64,000 nucleotides of DNA from Tectiglobus diatomicola. GTDB taxonomy: Bacteria; Pseudomonadota; Alphaproteobacteria; Rhizobiales; Hyphomicrobiaceae. How positions within the stretch are numbered: the stretch's first letter is position 1; each line of letters opens with the position of its first letter. Shown one piece after another: positions 38,617-48,334 of the stretch. The stretch is taken from contig JAZDSJ010000008.1 of NCBI GenBank assembly GCA_039583345.1, positions 1 through 64,000 of the forward strand, in the 5' to 3' direction. Position numbers and translations under genes: made by a program. Under the pieces are notes generated by a model. It ran no database searches, had not been told where the DNA came from, and saw only the letters and a list, made by a program, of their open reading frames with translations.

Positions 38617-39807
38617 TCAACGATCTATTTCGCCAAAAACTATGTCAAGTGATCCAAGAATCGCACTTACATCAGCAAGCATATGTCCTCTATTCATGAA
38701 ATCCATTGCAGCCAAATGAGAGAATCCTGGAGCACGTATTTTGCAACGATACGGTCTATTCGAACCATCTGCAATTAAGTAAACACCAAATTCACCCTTA
38801 GGTGCTTCAACACAAGCATAAACTTCACCGGCTGGAACACGAACGCCTTCCGTATGCAGTTTAAAGTGATGGATGAGTGCCTCCATTGAGCGTTTCATTT
38901 CACTTCGCTTAGGGGGGACTACTTTTTGATTTGAAGATGAAATCGCGCCACGACCATCAGAAGAAAGTAATTTTGAACAACACTGTCTCATTATTTTCAC
39001 AGATTCGCGCATCTCTTGCATGCGGATAAGATAACGATCATAACAATCGCCATTTTTTCCAATTGGAATATCAAACTCCATTTCGTCATAACACTCGTAT
39101 GATTGTGAGCGTCGTAAGTCCCAGGCAGCACCAGAACCACGAACCATAACACCCGAAAAACCATATCTGAAACAGTCATCAAGTGAAACTATACCAATAT
39201 CAACATTACGTTGTTTGAATATACGATTGTGGGTAAGTAATCCCTCAATATCATCTAATACTTGTTCATGAGTATCACAAAATTTCGCTATGTCTTCAAC
39301 TAACTGATCTGGAATATCTTGATGTACACCACCAATACGAAAATATTTAGCATGCATTCGCGAACCGGATGCACGCTCATAGAACGACATTAGCTTTTCA
39401 CGCTCCTCAAAGCCCCATAGAGGTGGAGTTAAGGCACCAACATCTAGTGCTTGGGTGGTAATATTCAAGAGGTGAGATAGTATGCGGCCAATTTCTGAAT
39501 ACAAAACTCGAATAAGTTGAGCACGCCGTGGTATCTTGATATCTAGAAGACGCTCTGCTGCAATACAGAAGGCATGCTCTTGATTCATTGGTGCGACGTA
39601 ATCGAGACGATCAAAATAACCAATAGCTTGCAAGTACGTCTTATGCTCGATAAGCTTTTCTGTACCACGGTGTAGCAAGCCAATGTGAGGATCAACACGC
39701 TCTACCACTTCACCATCGAGTTCAAGCACGAGCCGCAAAACACCATGTGCAGCAGGATGTTGGGGGCCGAAGTTAATATTAAATTGGCGAATGTCTGTTT
39801 CAGCCAT
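38617..39807 (-). CDS. nuoD: NADH-quinone oxidoreductase subunit D
   Basis: The 49-kDa subunit of respiratory complex I, forming with NuoB the quinone-binding pocket. The protein opens with the conserved NINFGPQHPAAHGVLRLVLELDGE stretch (PQHPAAHG visible) and keeps DPHIGLLHRGTEKL, PMNQEHAFC, RIGGVHQDIP and the end CKIRAPGFSHLAAMD and SLDIVFGEIDR. The 396-residue length matches a separate NuoD rather than a NuoCD fusion, as in alphaproteobacteria. It is the fourth gene of a leftward nuoABCD run, 135 bases after nuoC. nuoE and following genes are not downstream. Confidence 0.97.
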   Translation of the reverse strand: MAETDIRQFNINFGPQHPAAHGVLRLVLELDGEVVERVDPHIGLLHRGTEKLIEHKTYLQAIGYFDRLDYVAPMNQEHAFCIAAERLLDIKIPRRAQLIRVLYSEIGRILSHLLNITTQALDVGALTPPLWGFEEREKLMSFYERASGSRMHAKYFRIGGVHQDIPDQLVEDIAKFCDTHEQVLDDIEGLLTHNRIFKQRNVDIGIVSLDDCFRYGFSGVMVRGSGAAWDLRRSQSYECYDEMEFDIPIGKNGDCYDRYLIRMQEMRESVKIMRQCCSKLLSSDGRGAISSSNQKVVPPKRSEMKRSMEALIHHFKLHTEGVRVPAGEVYACVEAPKGEFGVYLIADGSNRPYRCKIRAPGFSHLAAMDFMNRGHMLADVSAILGSLDIVFGEIDR

Positions 39808-39942
39808 CTGATCTTACCATTTCGTGTCCACTATTATTGACTGGAAGTGCAACAAATTGCTAATCTGAAAAATATCTCTAAACTAAGCATAATATCTCAC
39901 AAAATCTATCATGTAAGGCAAATAACGACGAAATATTTATAA

Positions 39943-40569
39943 CTATTTAATCGCTTTTTCATCACCCGGAAGCGGATATTTCACCCCATCCCATGGACTT
40001 TCAAAGTCAAAATTACGAAATTCTTGCGTAAGATTAACTGGATCATAAACCACCCTTTTCTGAACATCATCATAACGCACTTCGACGTTCCCTGATAGAG
40101 GAAAATCTTTGCGAAGAGGATGACCTTGAAAACCATAATCAGTAAGAAGTCGTCTCAAATCTGGATGGCCTGAAAAGAGTATACCGTACATATCATACGC
40201 CTCTCGCTCAAACCAATCGGCAGCTGGGAAAACGGAAATTGAGGATGGAACAGGGTCGTATTCATTTGTTACTAATTTAACTCGAATACGTTGATTTAGA
40301 CGAGGTGAAAGTAAATGATAAACAACATCGAAGCGATTTTCACGTTGAGGCCAATCCACACCGCAAATATCAATTAATACTTCAAACTGACAACCTGCCT
40401 CATCGCGCAAGTATTTCAGAAAACTAACAATGTCTGATCGTTTTACCGTTATTGTTAGTTCACCATATCTAATTTCGCTCAAAATAATGATGTGCCCCAG
40501 TTGAAGCAAAAGATCGTCACGCAAGTGAGTAAGTTCAGCTGTTTTTCTAATTTGAACGTCTTCAATCAT
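39943..40569 (-). CDS. nuoC: NADH-quinone oxidoreductase subunit C
   Basis: The 30-kDa subunit of complex I, in the peripheral arm. Signature segments are CGVDWPQRENRFDVVYHLLS, seen as DICGVDWP and FDVVYHLLS, then the family pattern PAADWFEREAYDMYGI and GHPDLRRLLTDYGFQGHPLRKDFPL (seen as HPDLRRLL and GHPLRKDFP). Length 208 is normal. AAGAAGG lies just ahead of the ATG. It is 72 bases after nuoB in the same direction. Confidence 0.96.
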   Translation of the reverse strand: MIEDVQIRKTAELTHLRDDLLLQLGHIIILSEIRYGELTITVKRSDIVSFLKYLRDEAGCQFEVLIDICGVDWPQRENRFDVVYHLLSPRLNQRIRVKLVTNEYDPVPSSISVFPAADWFEREAYDMYGILFSGHPDLRRLLTDYGFQGHPLRKDFPLSGNVEVRYDDVQKRVVYDPVNLTQEFRNFDFESPWDGVKYPLPGDEKAIK

Positions 40570-40641
40570 GACAACCTTCTTTTATTTCAGACACAACATT
40601 GCAGATATAAACAATGTATATTAGTTTGTTGTTTGAATTAA

Positions 40642-41247
40642 TTAGCGCGCAATTGTTCCTGTGCGCCTAATCTTTTTTTGCAAAAGTAATATGCCGTAGA
40701 CCAGAGCTTCTGCAGTAGGAGGACAGCCAGGAACATAGATATCTACTGGAACAACACGATCGCAACCACGTACTACAGCATAAGAATAGTGATAATAACC
40801 ACCACCATTGGCACATGACCCCATAGAGATTACGTAGCGTGGTTCTGGCATTTGATCATAAACTTTACGCAAAGCAGGCGCCATTTTATTAGTAAGTGTC
40901 CCTGCCACTATCATTACATCTGACTGGCGAGGTGACGCACGAGGAGCGAATCCAAATCTCTCGACATCATATCTAGGCATAGAAGCCTGCATCATTTCTA
41001 CAGCACAGCAAGCAAGACCAAACGTCATCCACATTAATGAACCAGTACGTGCCCAATTTATAAGATCATCTGTTGTAGTGACTAAAAAGCCTTTATCTGC
41101 CAACTCATTATTAATAATAGAAAACGACTCATGGTTCGGCTTAACAAGCTCTGAGGCTCTAGTAGGGCCTACTCCCTCACTTGGGCGATCGAGTAAAAGT
41201 CTTGAACCATATGGTTCGCTCAGCATATCAGTGTATATCAATCCCAT
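40642..41247 (-). CDS. nuoB: NADH-quinone oxidoreductase subunit B
   Basis: The PSST subunit of complex I, binding the terminal 4Fe-4S cluster N2 that passes electrons to quinone. The cluster ligands are all present: the adjacent cysteine pair in GLACCAVEM, the cysteine in SMGSCANGGG and the one in VPGCPPT. The start is placed at the ATG at 41247, which has AAGGTGG six bases ahead of it; a start at 41268 would add seven residues and lengthen the overlap with nuoA from 10 to 31 bases. The product is 201 residues, slightly longer than average because of the N-terminal extension before the conserved core. Confidence 0.96.
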   Translation of the reverse strand: MGLIYTDMLSEPYGSRLLLDRPSEGVGPTRASELVKPNHESFSIINNELADKGFLVTTTDDLINWARTGSLMWMTFGLACCAVEMMQASMPRYDVERFGFAPRASPRQSDVMIVAGTLTNKMAPALRKVYDQMPEPRYVISMGSCANGGGYYHYSYAVVRGCDRVVPVDIYVPGCPPTAEALVYGILLLQKKIRRTGTIAR

Positions 41248-41603
41248 TCCAAACCACCTTTTTTCCATTCGTATATGAATCCGACAGTAAGGATCCCTAG
41301 AAACAGCATCATAGACCAGAACCCTGCAACCCCAATCTCACTGCTTGCTATAGCCCAGGGAAACAAAAAAGCGATTTCAAGGTCAAAAATTATGAAAAGG
41401 ATTGCAACTAGATAGAAACGGACGTCAAACTTCATACGGGCATCGTCAAAAGCATCAAAACCACACTCGTATGCTGATACCTTTTGTGGGTCTGGATTGT
41501 TCATTGCAACTAAAAACGGAGCAACCATTAAAGCTAAAGCTATTAATAACGCAACCCCAAGAAAAATTAGGATTGGGAGATACTGCGTCACAAGATCAAC
41601 CAT
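41238..41603 (-). CDS. nuoA: NADH-quinone oxidoreductase subunit A
   Basis: A small membrane subunit of complex I near the quinone site. Three hydrophobic helices are visible, at about residues 8-30, 63-85 and 90-112. The conserved loop PQKVSAYECGFDAFDDARMKFDVRFY (seen as YECGFDAF and KFDVRFYLVA) and FDLEIAFLFPWA are diagnostic. Length 121 is normal. It is the first gene of the leftward nuoABCD run and its end overlaps nuoB by 10 bases. The upstream region is an unusually long gene-free stretch. Confidence 0.96.
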   Translation of the reverse strand: MVDLVTQYLPILIFLGVALLIALALMVAPFLVAMNNPDPQKVSAYECGFDAFDDARMKFDVRFYLVAILFIIFDLEIAFLFPWAIASSEIGVAGFWSMMLFLGILTVGFIYEWKKGGLEWD

Positions 41604-43110
41604 TACGTGATTACCTCAAAATTTAAATAACATTTATTGCTTAATATATGCTGTTCTTATAAGCAAGATAGTACACCTGTGATTTCCGTGGGGCAGTTGC
41701 GCACAGACTAATCATAGAACAATGTTATAAATTATTGTAACTTTATCCTTAAGAAAAAAACTAACATTTGTGTCTCGAATAAAGTTGTCAAATTTTACTT
41801 AAACAAATCAAGGAAATTAATTAAATCAAAACCAGAATTCTATCATTCGCTTATACTTACAACTATATCACCATATCATAAACATAACTATTTTCTAAGA
41901 AAAAAGTTCTTACGTTTCATTAAGCTAAGAAAATATTCAACAGTGCCTCATTGAAAAAAATAAGATGAGAAGGCAATAACAATCCACACTAATCCCACAT
42001 CTAATAAAAATTTGAAAATCATAAGAATGTCATCTAAAAGCTGAAGACATATCTTGTTACTTTCAGTTAGTAGACTTCAGTAAAATTGAAATTGTGATTT
42101 TTAATTAATCATAATTGCATTAGAACATGCAAATATAAGGCACAAAAGTCTATTGCAATTTAAAAATTGATCATAAGTCTAAAAAGGCAACTAAAATTCT
42201 ATATCAATCTATTACTTAAGGTTATTAAGTGTACCAAAATGATAGATATTATTTGTAATAAACTCTAAAGGCAGCCGGGAGATATTGAATTGGCTAAATA
42301 CATACTAAAGATTTCTTATGTTGAATAAAATATTCCGGTTCAAATCTTAGACATGTATAGACAATACTTAGTAGGCCAGCTGATCGAGTTGAACACATGC
42401 CGACACGTTGCAATGCATAACCCAAAATACTTTCCAAACACATATATACGAACATAAGACGCTATGTAGTAAAACTCGCATAATTATAAATAATACTGAA
42501 GAAACGTATTTTTTTATAGTATCTGTGTGCTTTGGAATAGATCCTACGAATGCGTTTTAAAATGTTGCGATAAAGTAAATATTCCTTTGTTCAATGTCGG
42601 CAGATTGACTGTTTTATGATATCTATAATAAGAATTGTAAAGCTATCAAAATAAAAATACATATTAGATAAAGTATACACTTCCGATACATTTGAAGTTC
42701 TACAGTTCTCATTTATCAATGCGTATCCTAAATCTAATTGAGCTGTGTAGACAGCTATCTAGTAGGACACAGATGTGCTTCAGAATAATCAAAACCTAAT
42801 TTAACTTAAATCAGTTCTAAAAATGCAAAAAATTTAAGAAATGTGGAGAAAAGTTTAATTGCTTTTATAAAAGTTAACAACTTTGGTATGTCACGGCCTG
42901 AACCAAGATAAATATCTGCTACGAAGTTAGCTTTACATTTTTTATACATATGTTTCAGGTAGATAGATTGCACTTATAGAGATTAGGACTTTACGCATTC
43001 AAAAAATCTATAAGACATTCACATATGCGTCAAATAACACCAAGGTATTTTTTACAGAAAACAGCTAGGACATCACATTTTTAAAACCGAAGTCAGTTTG
43101 TTCTGAATTG
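41604..43110. other. 1.5 kb gene-free region upstream of nuoA
   Basis: The longest empty stretch of the window. It is AT-rich with stops in every frame. Two islands are less AT-rich: 41680-41710, with GGGGCAGTTGCGC at 41690-41702, and about 42265-42430. A T-loop-like GTTCAAATC near 42338 was examined as a tRNA and fails to fold. It must hold the nuo promoter and also lies where ftsH would follow tilS; neither ftsH nor the lon/hupB genes often found before nuoA is readable. Confidence 0.55.
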
Positions 43111-44451
43111 CTATTTAACAAAAAGCTTATCTATCAAAAATTCCGACACGACTTGATAACCATTAAGACCCCACTCAAGATTAGGGACCGCTACAATCTC
43201 ACTTTCGATGTATAGTCCTGGTAATGTAGTTAAAGCTACAGATGGTATTTGATAATTGTCAGCGCCAATGCTTTTACATGTTTTCCTCAAGATTGAAAGG
43301 TTTGAGCCAACTGCCTCAATTGAAATTTCTTTCCCTTCTAATTTTCCAAGTCTTATTCTGAAGCGACGATCCCAAGTAATTGTTTTCGGAGCGTGATGAA
43401 ATTTCAAACACGGTAGGCCGAAGCGACCTTTTTCCCTGAATATTAGTATATGACTTCTATTTTGTATCTTTTCACGAAAAACGCGACACCCAGCTAACGT
43501 TGCTCCTCGAAATTGATCCATTGAAATATTTAAAAAAAGTTTTTCAGTCTTATTAAGAGAAGGCACATCTTTCTGTCCGCCAAGGAGGTGGATCACTCGC
43601 CGCAAAATTCGAATTGCAATTTCATGAGGTAATTCTTGATAATTATATTCCCAAGTAAAAATGCCATAACGTGTAAGATTTGAATTATTTAATACAATAT
43701 CTCTAAGAATTTGATTTGTAATCTGATCCAGAGCTGAATTTGCTCGTGCCATTCGCACAGCTGTTCGACTAAGTGCTATGTTTCCCAAACCTAGGGCTTT
43801 TCGAGATGGAAGTTGTTTACGAATACGTACACGCTCAAACGCTAAAGATTCGTTGCTTGGATCATTTAACCATATTGTTTTGTTACTCTTTAGGTATCTT
43901 TGTAATTCTGCTCTGGATAAATCAAGTAATGGACGCAATAAAGAATAACCATACATTGAAGTGCTTTTTGCTATCCCAGCTATACCCTCAACGCCACTCC
44001 CACGTGCAAGACGCATTAGCAAAGTTTCAGCTTGATCATCGCAAGTATGTCCTGTTAGAACAATAGACTTACCTGGCAATCGAAAAACTAAATCTTTTAA
44101 AAGTTGGTAACGTGCAGTTCTAGCATAGTCTTGTATAGCTGATATTGGTTTTTTTCCTTGCCAGTTGATACTTCTATGCTCTACACCTAAAGCAATGGTC
44201 CATTCACGAACTTGAAGCATTTCACTCTTTGCTTCTTCTCGAAGACCATGATTTATAGTAACACATATGAGGCGCAATCTATGTTTCTTTAAAGTTTTAG
44301 TGTGCCACAAATACGCTAAGTGTAACAAAGCTAGGCTGTCAGAGCCGCCTGATACAGCAATAACGACATTGTTAAATGAACGTAGGTTGTAAAAGCGCTT
44401 ACACAAATCTAGATCATCCGTGAAACGAAATTCAGGCCCCATTTTTAGCAT
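43111..44451 (-). CDS. tilS: tRNA(Ile)-lysidine synthase TilS
   Basis: Modifies C34 of the AUA-reading isoleucine tRNA to lysidine with ATP and lysine, changing both codon and amino-acid identity; it is essential. The N-terminal PP-loop is SGGSDS at residues 34-39, followed by the family pattern GHTCDDQAETLLMRLARGSGVEG (seen as TGHTCDDQAETLLMR) and LLRPLLDLSRAEL. The C-terminal part is more divergent, as usual. Length 446 is normal. Its ATG overlaps the end of cpoB by seven bases. In alphaproteobacteria tilS normally sits between cpoB and ftsH; ftsH is absent here. Confidence 0.94.
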   Translation of the reverse strand: MLKMGPEFRFTDDLDLCKRFYNLRSFNNVVIAVSGGSDSLALLHLAYLWHTKTLKKHRLRLICVTINHGLREEAKSEMLQVREWTIALGVEHRSINWQGKKPISAIQDYARTARYQLLKDLVFRLPGKSIVLTGHTCDDQAETLLMRLARGSGVEGIAGIAKSTSMYGYSLLRPLLDLSRAELQRYLKSNKTIWLNDPSNESLAFERVRIRKQLPSRKALGLGNIALSRTAVRMARANSALDQITNQILRDIVLNNSNLTRYGIFTWEYNYQELPHEIAIRILRRVIHLLGGQKDVPSLNKTEKLFLNISMDQFRGATLAGCRVFREKIQNRSHILIFREKGRFGLPCLKFHHAPKTITWDRRFRIRLGKLEGKEISIEAVGSNLSILRKTCKSIGADNYQIPSVALTTLPGLYIESEIVAVPNLEWGLNGYQVVSEFLIDKLFVK

Positions 44452-45278
44452 TTTAAACGCAAAATCTCTTTTCTTACAAGATACTGGAAATCTTCAGGTT
44501 TCCTCGGATATTGAATGGTTAGTTCTTTTAAGAATTTGCATGCAGACAAACGTTTACCGAGATGGTCTAGTGAAATAGCTAATTTAAATAAACTGTTTGG
44601 TGCCTTCGGATTAGAAGAATAAGTCTGATATCCTTTCAAAAAAGCAGCTGCTGCTTTTTTATATTGCCCTTGCATATAAAAACTCTCACCCAGCCAATAC
44701 TGGGCACTACCAGCTAATATACTTTCAGGATTATTCTTTATAAATCTAGTAAATCTTTCTTGCGCTTCACGGTAGTCATGTTGCAAGAAACTATTGCGAG
44801 CATTCTCAAATTTTTCCTGAAGATTACCGTTTATTACATCACCTGAAGCCTGAGAAAGATTATCTCGCACAATACTTTGTGATGAAGACGAGAACCCAGA
44901 GTTCACAGTAGTTTCTCCAAAACCCAAAATTTTATTGTAATTCTTGGAAGTTTTTTCTGGTTTGGCTTTTTTTTCAGAACCAAGAGCTTTCGACAATGGC
45001 TCTTTAGGCCCAAGTACTACACTGGTATCTTTTACAAATTGTGTCTTCGCCAAGCTTTCTAATGTTCCTATAATGATCTGCATGTCTACTAACTGCTCTT
45101 CAAGAAGCTTCACACGTTCTCTCAAATCATTAATTGCTACATTCGGACTCAAAACCTCTTCATCAGCCTGGGCATTTACTACATCAAGTTGAACCATCAA
45201 TAGGTACCAACAAGAAAATAACAACACTAGTTCGAAAACAAGACTTTTCCATTTTTGAATAAGCTTAGCTCGTAGCAT
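44445..45278 (-). CDS. cpoB: Cell division coordinator CpoB (YbgF)
   Basis: Periplasmic protein that links peptidoglycan synthesis with Tol-Pal driven outer-membrane constriction. A hydrophobic signal peptide (residues about 15-37) ends near NAQA. A predicted coiled coil follows (DLRERVKLLEEQLVDMQIII, seen as RVKLLEEQLVDMQ), then a low-complexity linker, then three TPR-like repeats from about residue 155 (FLQHDYREAQERFTRFI, GSAQYWLGESFYMQGQY, APNSLFKLAISLDHLGK). The coiled coil plus C-terminal TPR layout defines the family. Length 277 is normal. The usual upstream tolB and pal are not present. Confidence 0.9.
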   Translation of the reverse strand: MLRAKLIQKWKSLVFELVLLFSCWYLLMVQLDVVNAQADEEVLSPNVAINDLRERVKLLEEQLVDMQIIIGTLESLAKTQFVKDTSVVLGPKEPLSKALGSEKKAKPEKTSKNYNKILGFGETTVNSGFSSSSQSIVRDNLSQASGDVINGNLQEKFENARNSFLQHDYREAQERFTRFIKNNPESILAGSAQYWLGESFYMQGQYKKAAAAFLKGYQTYSSNPKAPNSLFKLAISLDHLGKRLSACKFLKELTIQYPRKPEDFQYLVRKEILRLKC

Positions 45279-45791
45279 CGTCTTTCCTGTTTTTTGGAGC
45301 CATCTGCTGCATATCTAATTGATTAATTCATATTTACTTTTTGGCAAATGATATCTGGTAAAATTAATAAATCAATAAATCCTATCTTGAAAAGCGAGAC
45401 TTGAAATAGGTGAAAATGACAATTAGCAATTCCCATAAAATATATCAAGATACAGGTTTTTTTGATTAGTGCGATTAATCAGTTCTGATAATAATTCAAC
45501 TAGTGCACTGAGGAAATTCTTTATATTTTTATTTTGAACTATAAAATAATGATTATTGAGTGATAAAAAACTATTGAATAGTATATTAATGTTTGACTAT
45601 CTAGACTTCATAGAACGTAAAAAAATAAATCTCTTTAAATTTAAAAACTAATGAATACCTTATTATTTCTAAAGAGAAAATTGGAACTCAAATCTTGTGC
45701 TTAGTGTCTTTCAGGATTCACGATACTTTTGTTAAAATGCATGAGATAGATAATTGCTAGAACAAGCCAACATGAAAGATTTCTGATTAAG
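45279..45791. other. Gap upstream of cpoB, at the usual pal position
   Basis: A 513-base AT-rich stretch between cpoB and the Mrp gene. Pal (about 160 residues) would usually end just ahead of cpoB, but no lipoprotein signal or OmpA-like motif is readable. No RNA gene or terminator was found. Confidence 0.5.
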
Positions 45792-47273
45792 TTACACGGA
45801 AAGTATTTTGTTACGACTTAAGCCTTTACTGCTCAGGTCCGCTAAATAGTCGATCCATAGCTTCTCTTTTTCACACCCGAGCTCCCGGAGATAGCTCCAA
45901 GAATATAGTCCTGTATTATGGCCATCATCAAAAACAATGCGTATAGCATAGTTGCCGATTGGACGAAGACTGCTAATTTTGACATGCTCCTTACCGCTAA
46001 CAACTACCCGCTGACTAGGCGTGTGTCCCTGAACTTCAGCTGATGGGCTCATTACCCGTAGCATTTCAGCTGTCAATTCGTATTGGTTACCATCCGGAAA
46101 CCTAACTCTAAGTATAGTCTGATCAGACTCCAGTGTCAGTATCGGTTTAACTAAAATACCTTCTGCAGCTTGAATTTCACTCCAGGTCCGAGTAGCAAGA
46201 TCACGATAGATTTTTGCATATATACTTTCAGGTTGAGCCACGACAATAGGCCGGCCATTGTCTGATGTAGTTCGTATATCAATATGTAATGGTACGTTTC
46301 CAAGAAACGGTACACCTATATTTTCAGCTTCTACTTCGGCACCACCATGACCAAAAATATGGGAATGTTCTCCACAATTAGGGCAGATAAAAAAACTCAT
46401 GTTTTCAATTATTCCAAGTAATGGTGTTGAGACTTTCTTAAACATAGCTAGACCCTTGCGCGCATCGATAAGCGCAAGATCCTGTGGAGTTGATACTATA
46501 ACTGCACCTGACATGATTACCTTTTGGGCTATACTAAGTTGTACATCGCCTGTGCCTGGGGGCATATCAATAACCAAAACATCTAGTCCACTCCATTCAA
46601 CTTCACGAAGCATTTGCTTCAACGCATTAGAGACCATGGGTCCCCGCCAAATCATAGGCATGTCTTCGTCTACTATATAACCTATTGACATAGTTTGGAG
46701 GCCATAGGCCATAACTGGCATTAACTTACCTGAAAGCCCGGATTTTGGGCGCTCTGAAGTCCCGAGCAGCTTGGGCTGTGAAGGCCCATAAACATCGGCA
46801 TCTAATATACCAACCTTTAAACCTAAAGCTTGTAAACCAAGCGCAAGGTTAACAGTTGTAGTTGACTTGCCAACTCCTCCTTTGCCACTCGCAACAGCAA
46901 TAACGTGTCTTATTTCTGGCATAGTCTGATCCAAGCTTTCGTTCGACTCATGGTTCTGAGTAGATGAATGTTTAGATTTGTGACCTTTAACTGGAGTTGC
47001 TGTTGCGAAACGCGATGTCCCAGCTTCACTTTCAGCCGTTAGACTAACCAGGACATTATTAACGCCATCTAGGTTACTAACAGCTTGCGTCGCGGCTAGC
47101 CTCAATGGCTCTAATTCTTTCGCACGAGATGGTTCTATAGTAATGGAGAAACATATCTTATCTCCTTGGATTAGGATCTCAGAAACTAAACCAAGATCAA
47201 TGATATTACTTTTAAGATCAGGTCCCAGTACCTTTTTTAAAGCTGATCGAATTTTCTGCTGGGTCACGACCAT
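45792..47273 (-). CDS. Mrp/ApbC-type Fe-S cluster carrier ATPase with C-terminal DUF971 domain
   Basis: A P-loop scaffold that carries Fe-S clusters to target enzymes such as complex I. The N-terminal MIP18/DUF59 domain (about 5-80) is followed by a charged linker and the deviant Walker A KGGVGKS at residues 131-137, then the Mrp-typical DADVYGPSQP, DMPPGTGDVQLS and the CPNCG cysteine pair (about residue 293) that holds the cluster. From about residue 385 an extra domain resembles DUF971, with IVFDDGHNTGLYSWSYLRELG (seen as FDDGHNTGLYSW). The three-domain order is that of plant HCF101. It is 493 residues, against about 370 for a plain Mrp. A good AGGAG precedes the ATG. Confidence 0.92.
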   Translation of the reverse strand: MVVTQQKIRSALKKVLGPDLKSNIIDLGLVSEILIQGDKICFSITIEPSRAKELEPLRLAATQAVSNLDGVNNVLVSLTAESEAGTSRFATATPVKGHKSKHSSTQNHESNESLDQTMPEIRHVIAVASGKGGVGKSTTTVNLALGLQALGLKVGILDADVYGPSQPKLLGTSERPKSGLSGKLMPVMAYGLQTMSIGYIVDEDMPMIWRGPMVSNALKQMLREVEWSGLDVLVIDMPPGTGDVQLSIAQKVIMSGAVIVSTPQDLALIDARKGLAMFKKVSTPLLGIIENMSFFICPNCGEHSHIFGHGGAEVEAENIGVPFLGNVPLHIDIRTTSDNGRPIVVAQPESIYAKIYRDLATRTWSEIQAAEGILVKPILTLESDQTILRVRFPDGNQYELTAEMLRVMSPSAEVQGHTPSQRVVVSGKEHVKISSLRPIGNYAIRIVFDDGHNTGLYSWSYLRELGCEKEKLWIDYLADLSSKGLSRNKILSV

Positions 47274-47566
47274 GATTTCAATCTCCTGATCATACTTAGT
47301 TTTTATATTAATAATGTTACATAGTTTACCAGTGTGTAAATGCCTAGATAAAAATTACTTTATACATATGTTACAAAGGCAATTTATTTCAACTTCTAGC
47401 AGTACTATGATAAAGCTTTACTTAAAATTCATTAGAACAAGTAGTATAATTTGAATCATGATATCAATAGTAGCAATCAAATGGAATCTAAGATTCTTTG
47501 ATACTTACCGTATTAGATTAAAGTTAAAATAGATCAATTCATAGGTTCTGAAATTTGAAATTTTGC

Positions 47567-48334
47567 ATGCTTAAAACACCACTTATTGCACTTGCGCGAG
47601 AGGCAGGTACGCATATTATGGATGTATATTTAGAACAACGTAACCAATTTAGCCTCAAGAAAGACGGTTCGTACGTTACAGAAGCAGACCGCCGAGCGGA
47701 AAAATACATCTTGTCAAATTTACTCAGACTTACACCTGAAATAACCATAATATCTGAAGAAAATTCTGCAAGCCATACAATTGAAGTTCCTGAGCGATTC
47801 TGGTTAGTTGACCCTTTAGATGGAACCAAGGAATTTTTGAAGAAAAATGGTCAAGGTACATTTACCGTCAATATTGCACTTATCGAACACCAGAATCCGG
47901 TACTTGGTATTATTTTTTTACCAGCAATCAATAGGTTATTTTATGGTGATATTGACACGGGGGCATGGGAAATAACGGAAGATCTCGAACAACTCATAAC
48001 CGCCTCGAATGTTCGAGGTCAAAAACGCTGTGCTGTAACAAGTTCCTCACACATTGATGTTACTACTGTTAAATGGTTACACAACCGAGGCATAACTCAG
48101 ATAAAACCTTTAAGCTCATCAATCAAATTTTGTGCGTTAGCTGCAGGTGAAGCAGATATTTATCCGCGCTTCAACTCTACTATGGAATGGGATACAGCCG
48201 CCGGTGACGCTATTCTGAGAGCAGCAGGCGGTATAACTACAACATTAGAATTTGAACCTCTTTCCTATGGTAAAGCTGGTTACAGAAATCAAGGTTTTAT
48301 TGCCTGGAATAAAGCCTTAGAGCCCTTCAAGTAG
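47567..48334 (+). CDS. cysQ: 3'(2'),5'-bisphosphate nucleotidase CysQ
   Basis: Inositol-monophosphatase-fold enzyme that removes the 3' phosphate of PAP or PAPS, recycling the by-product of sulfate assimilation and of phosphopantetheine transfer. The metal-binding motifs are present: a glutamate in ISEEN, DPLDGTKEF, and the C-terminal EWDTAAGDAILRAAGG. The start is placed at the ATG at 47567; a TTG at 47555 in frame would add four residues. The product is 255 residues, normal. It stands alone and faces rightward, divergent from the Mrp gene across about 290 bases. Confidence 0.92.
   Translation: MLKTPLIALAREAGTHIMDVYLEQRNQFSLKKDGSYVTEADRRAEKYILSNLLRLTPEITIISEENSASHTIEVPERFWLVDPLDGTKEFLKKNGQGTFTVNIALIEHQNPVLGIIFLPAINRLFYGDIDTGAWEITEDLEQLITASNVRGQKRCAVTSSSHIDVTTVKWLHNRGITQIKPLSSSIKFCALAAGEADIYPRFNSTMEWDTAAGDAILRAAGGITTTLEFEPLSYGKAGYRNQGFIAWNKALEPFK

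Noticed and set aside
42325..42360. GTTCAAATC resembling a tRNA T-loop
   Set aside because: The flanking five-base stems do not pair and no acceptor or anticodon arm can be built on either side.
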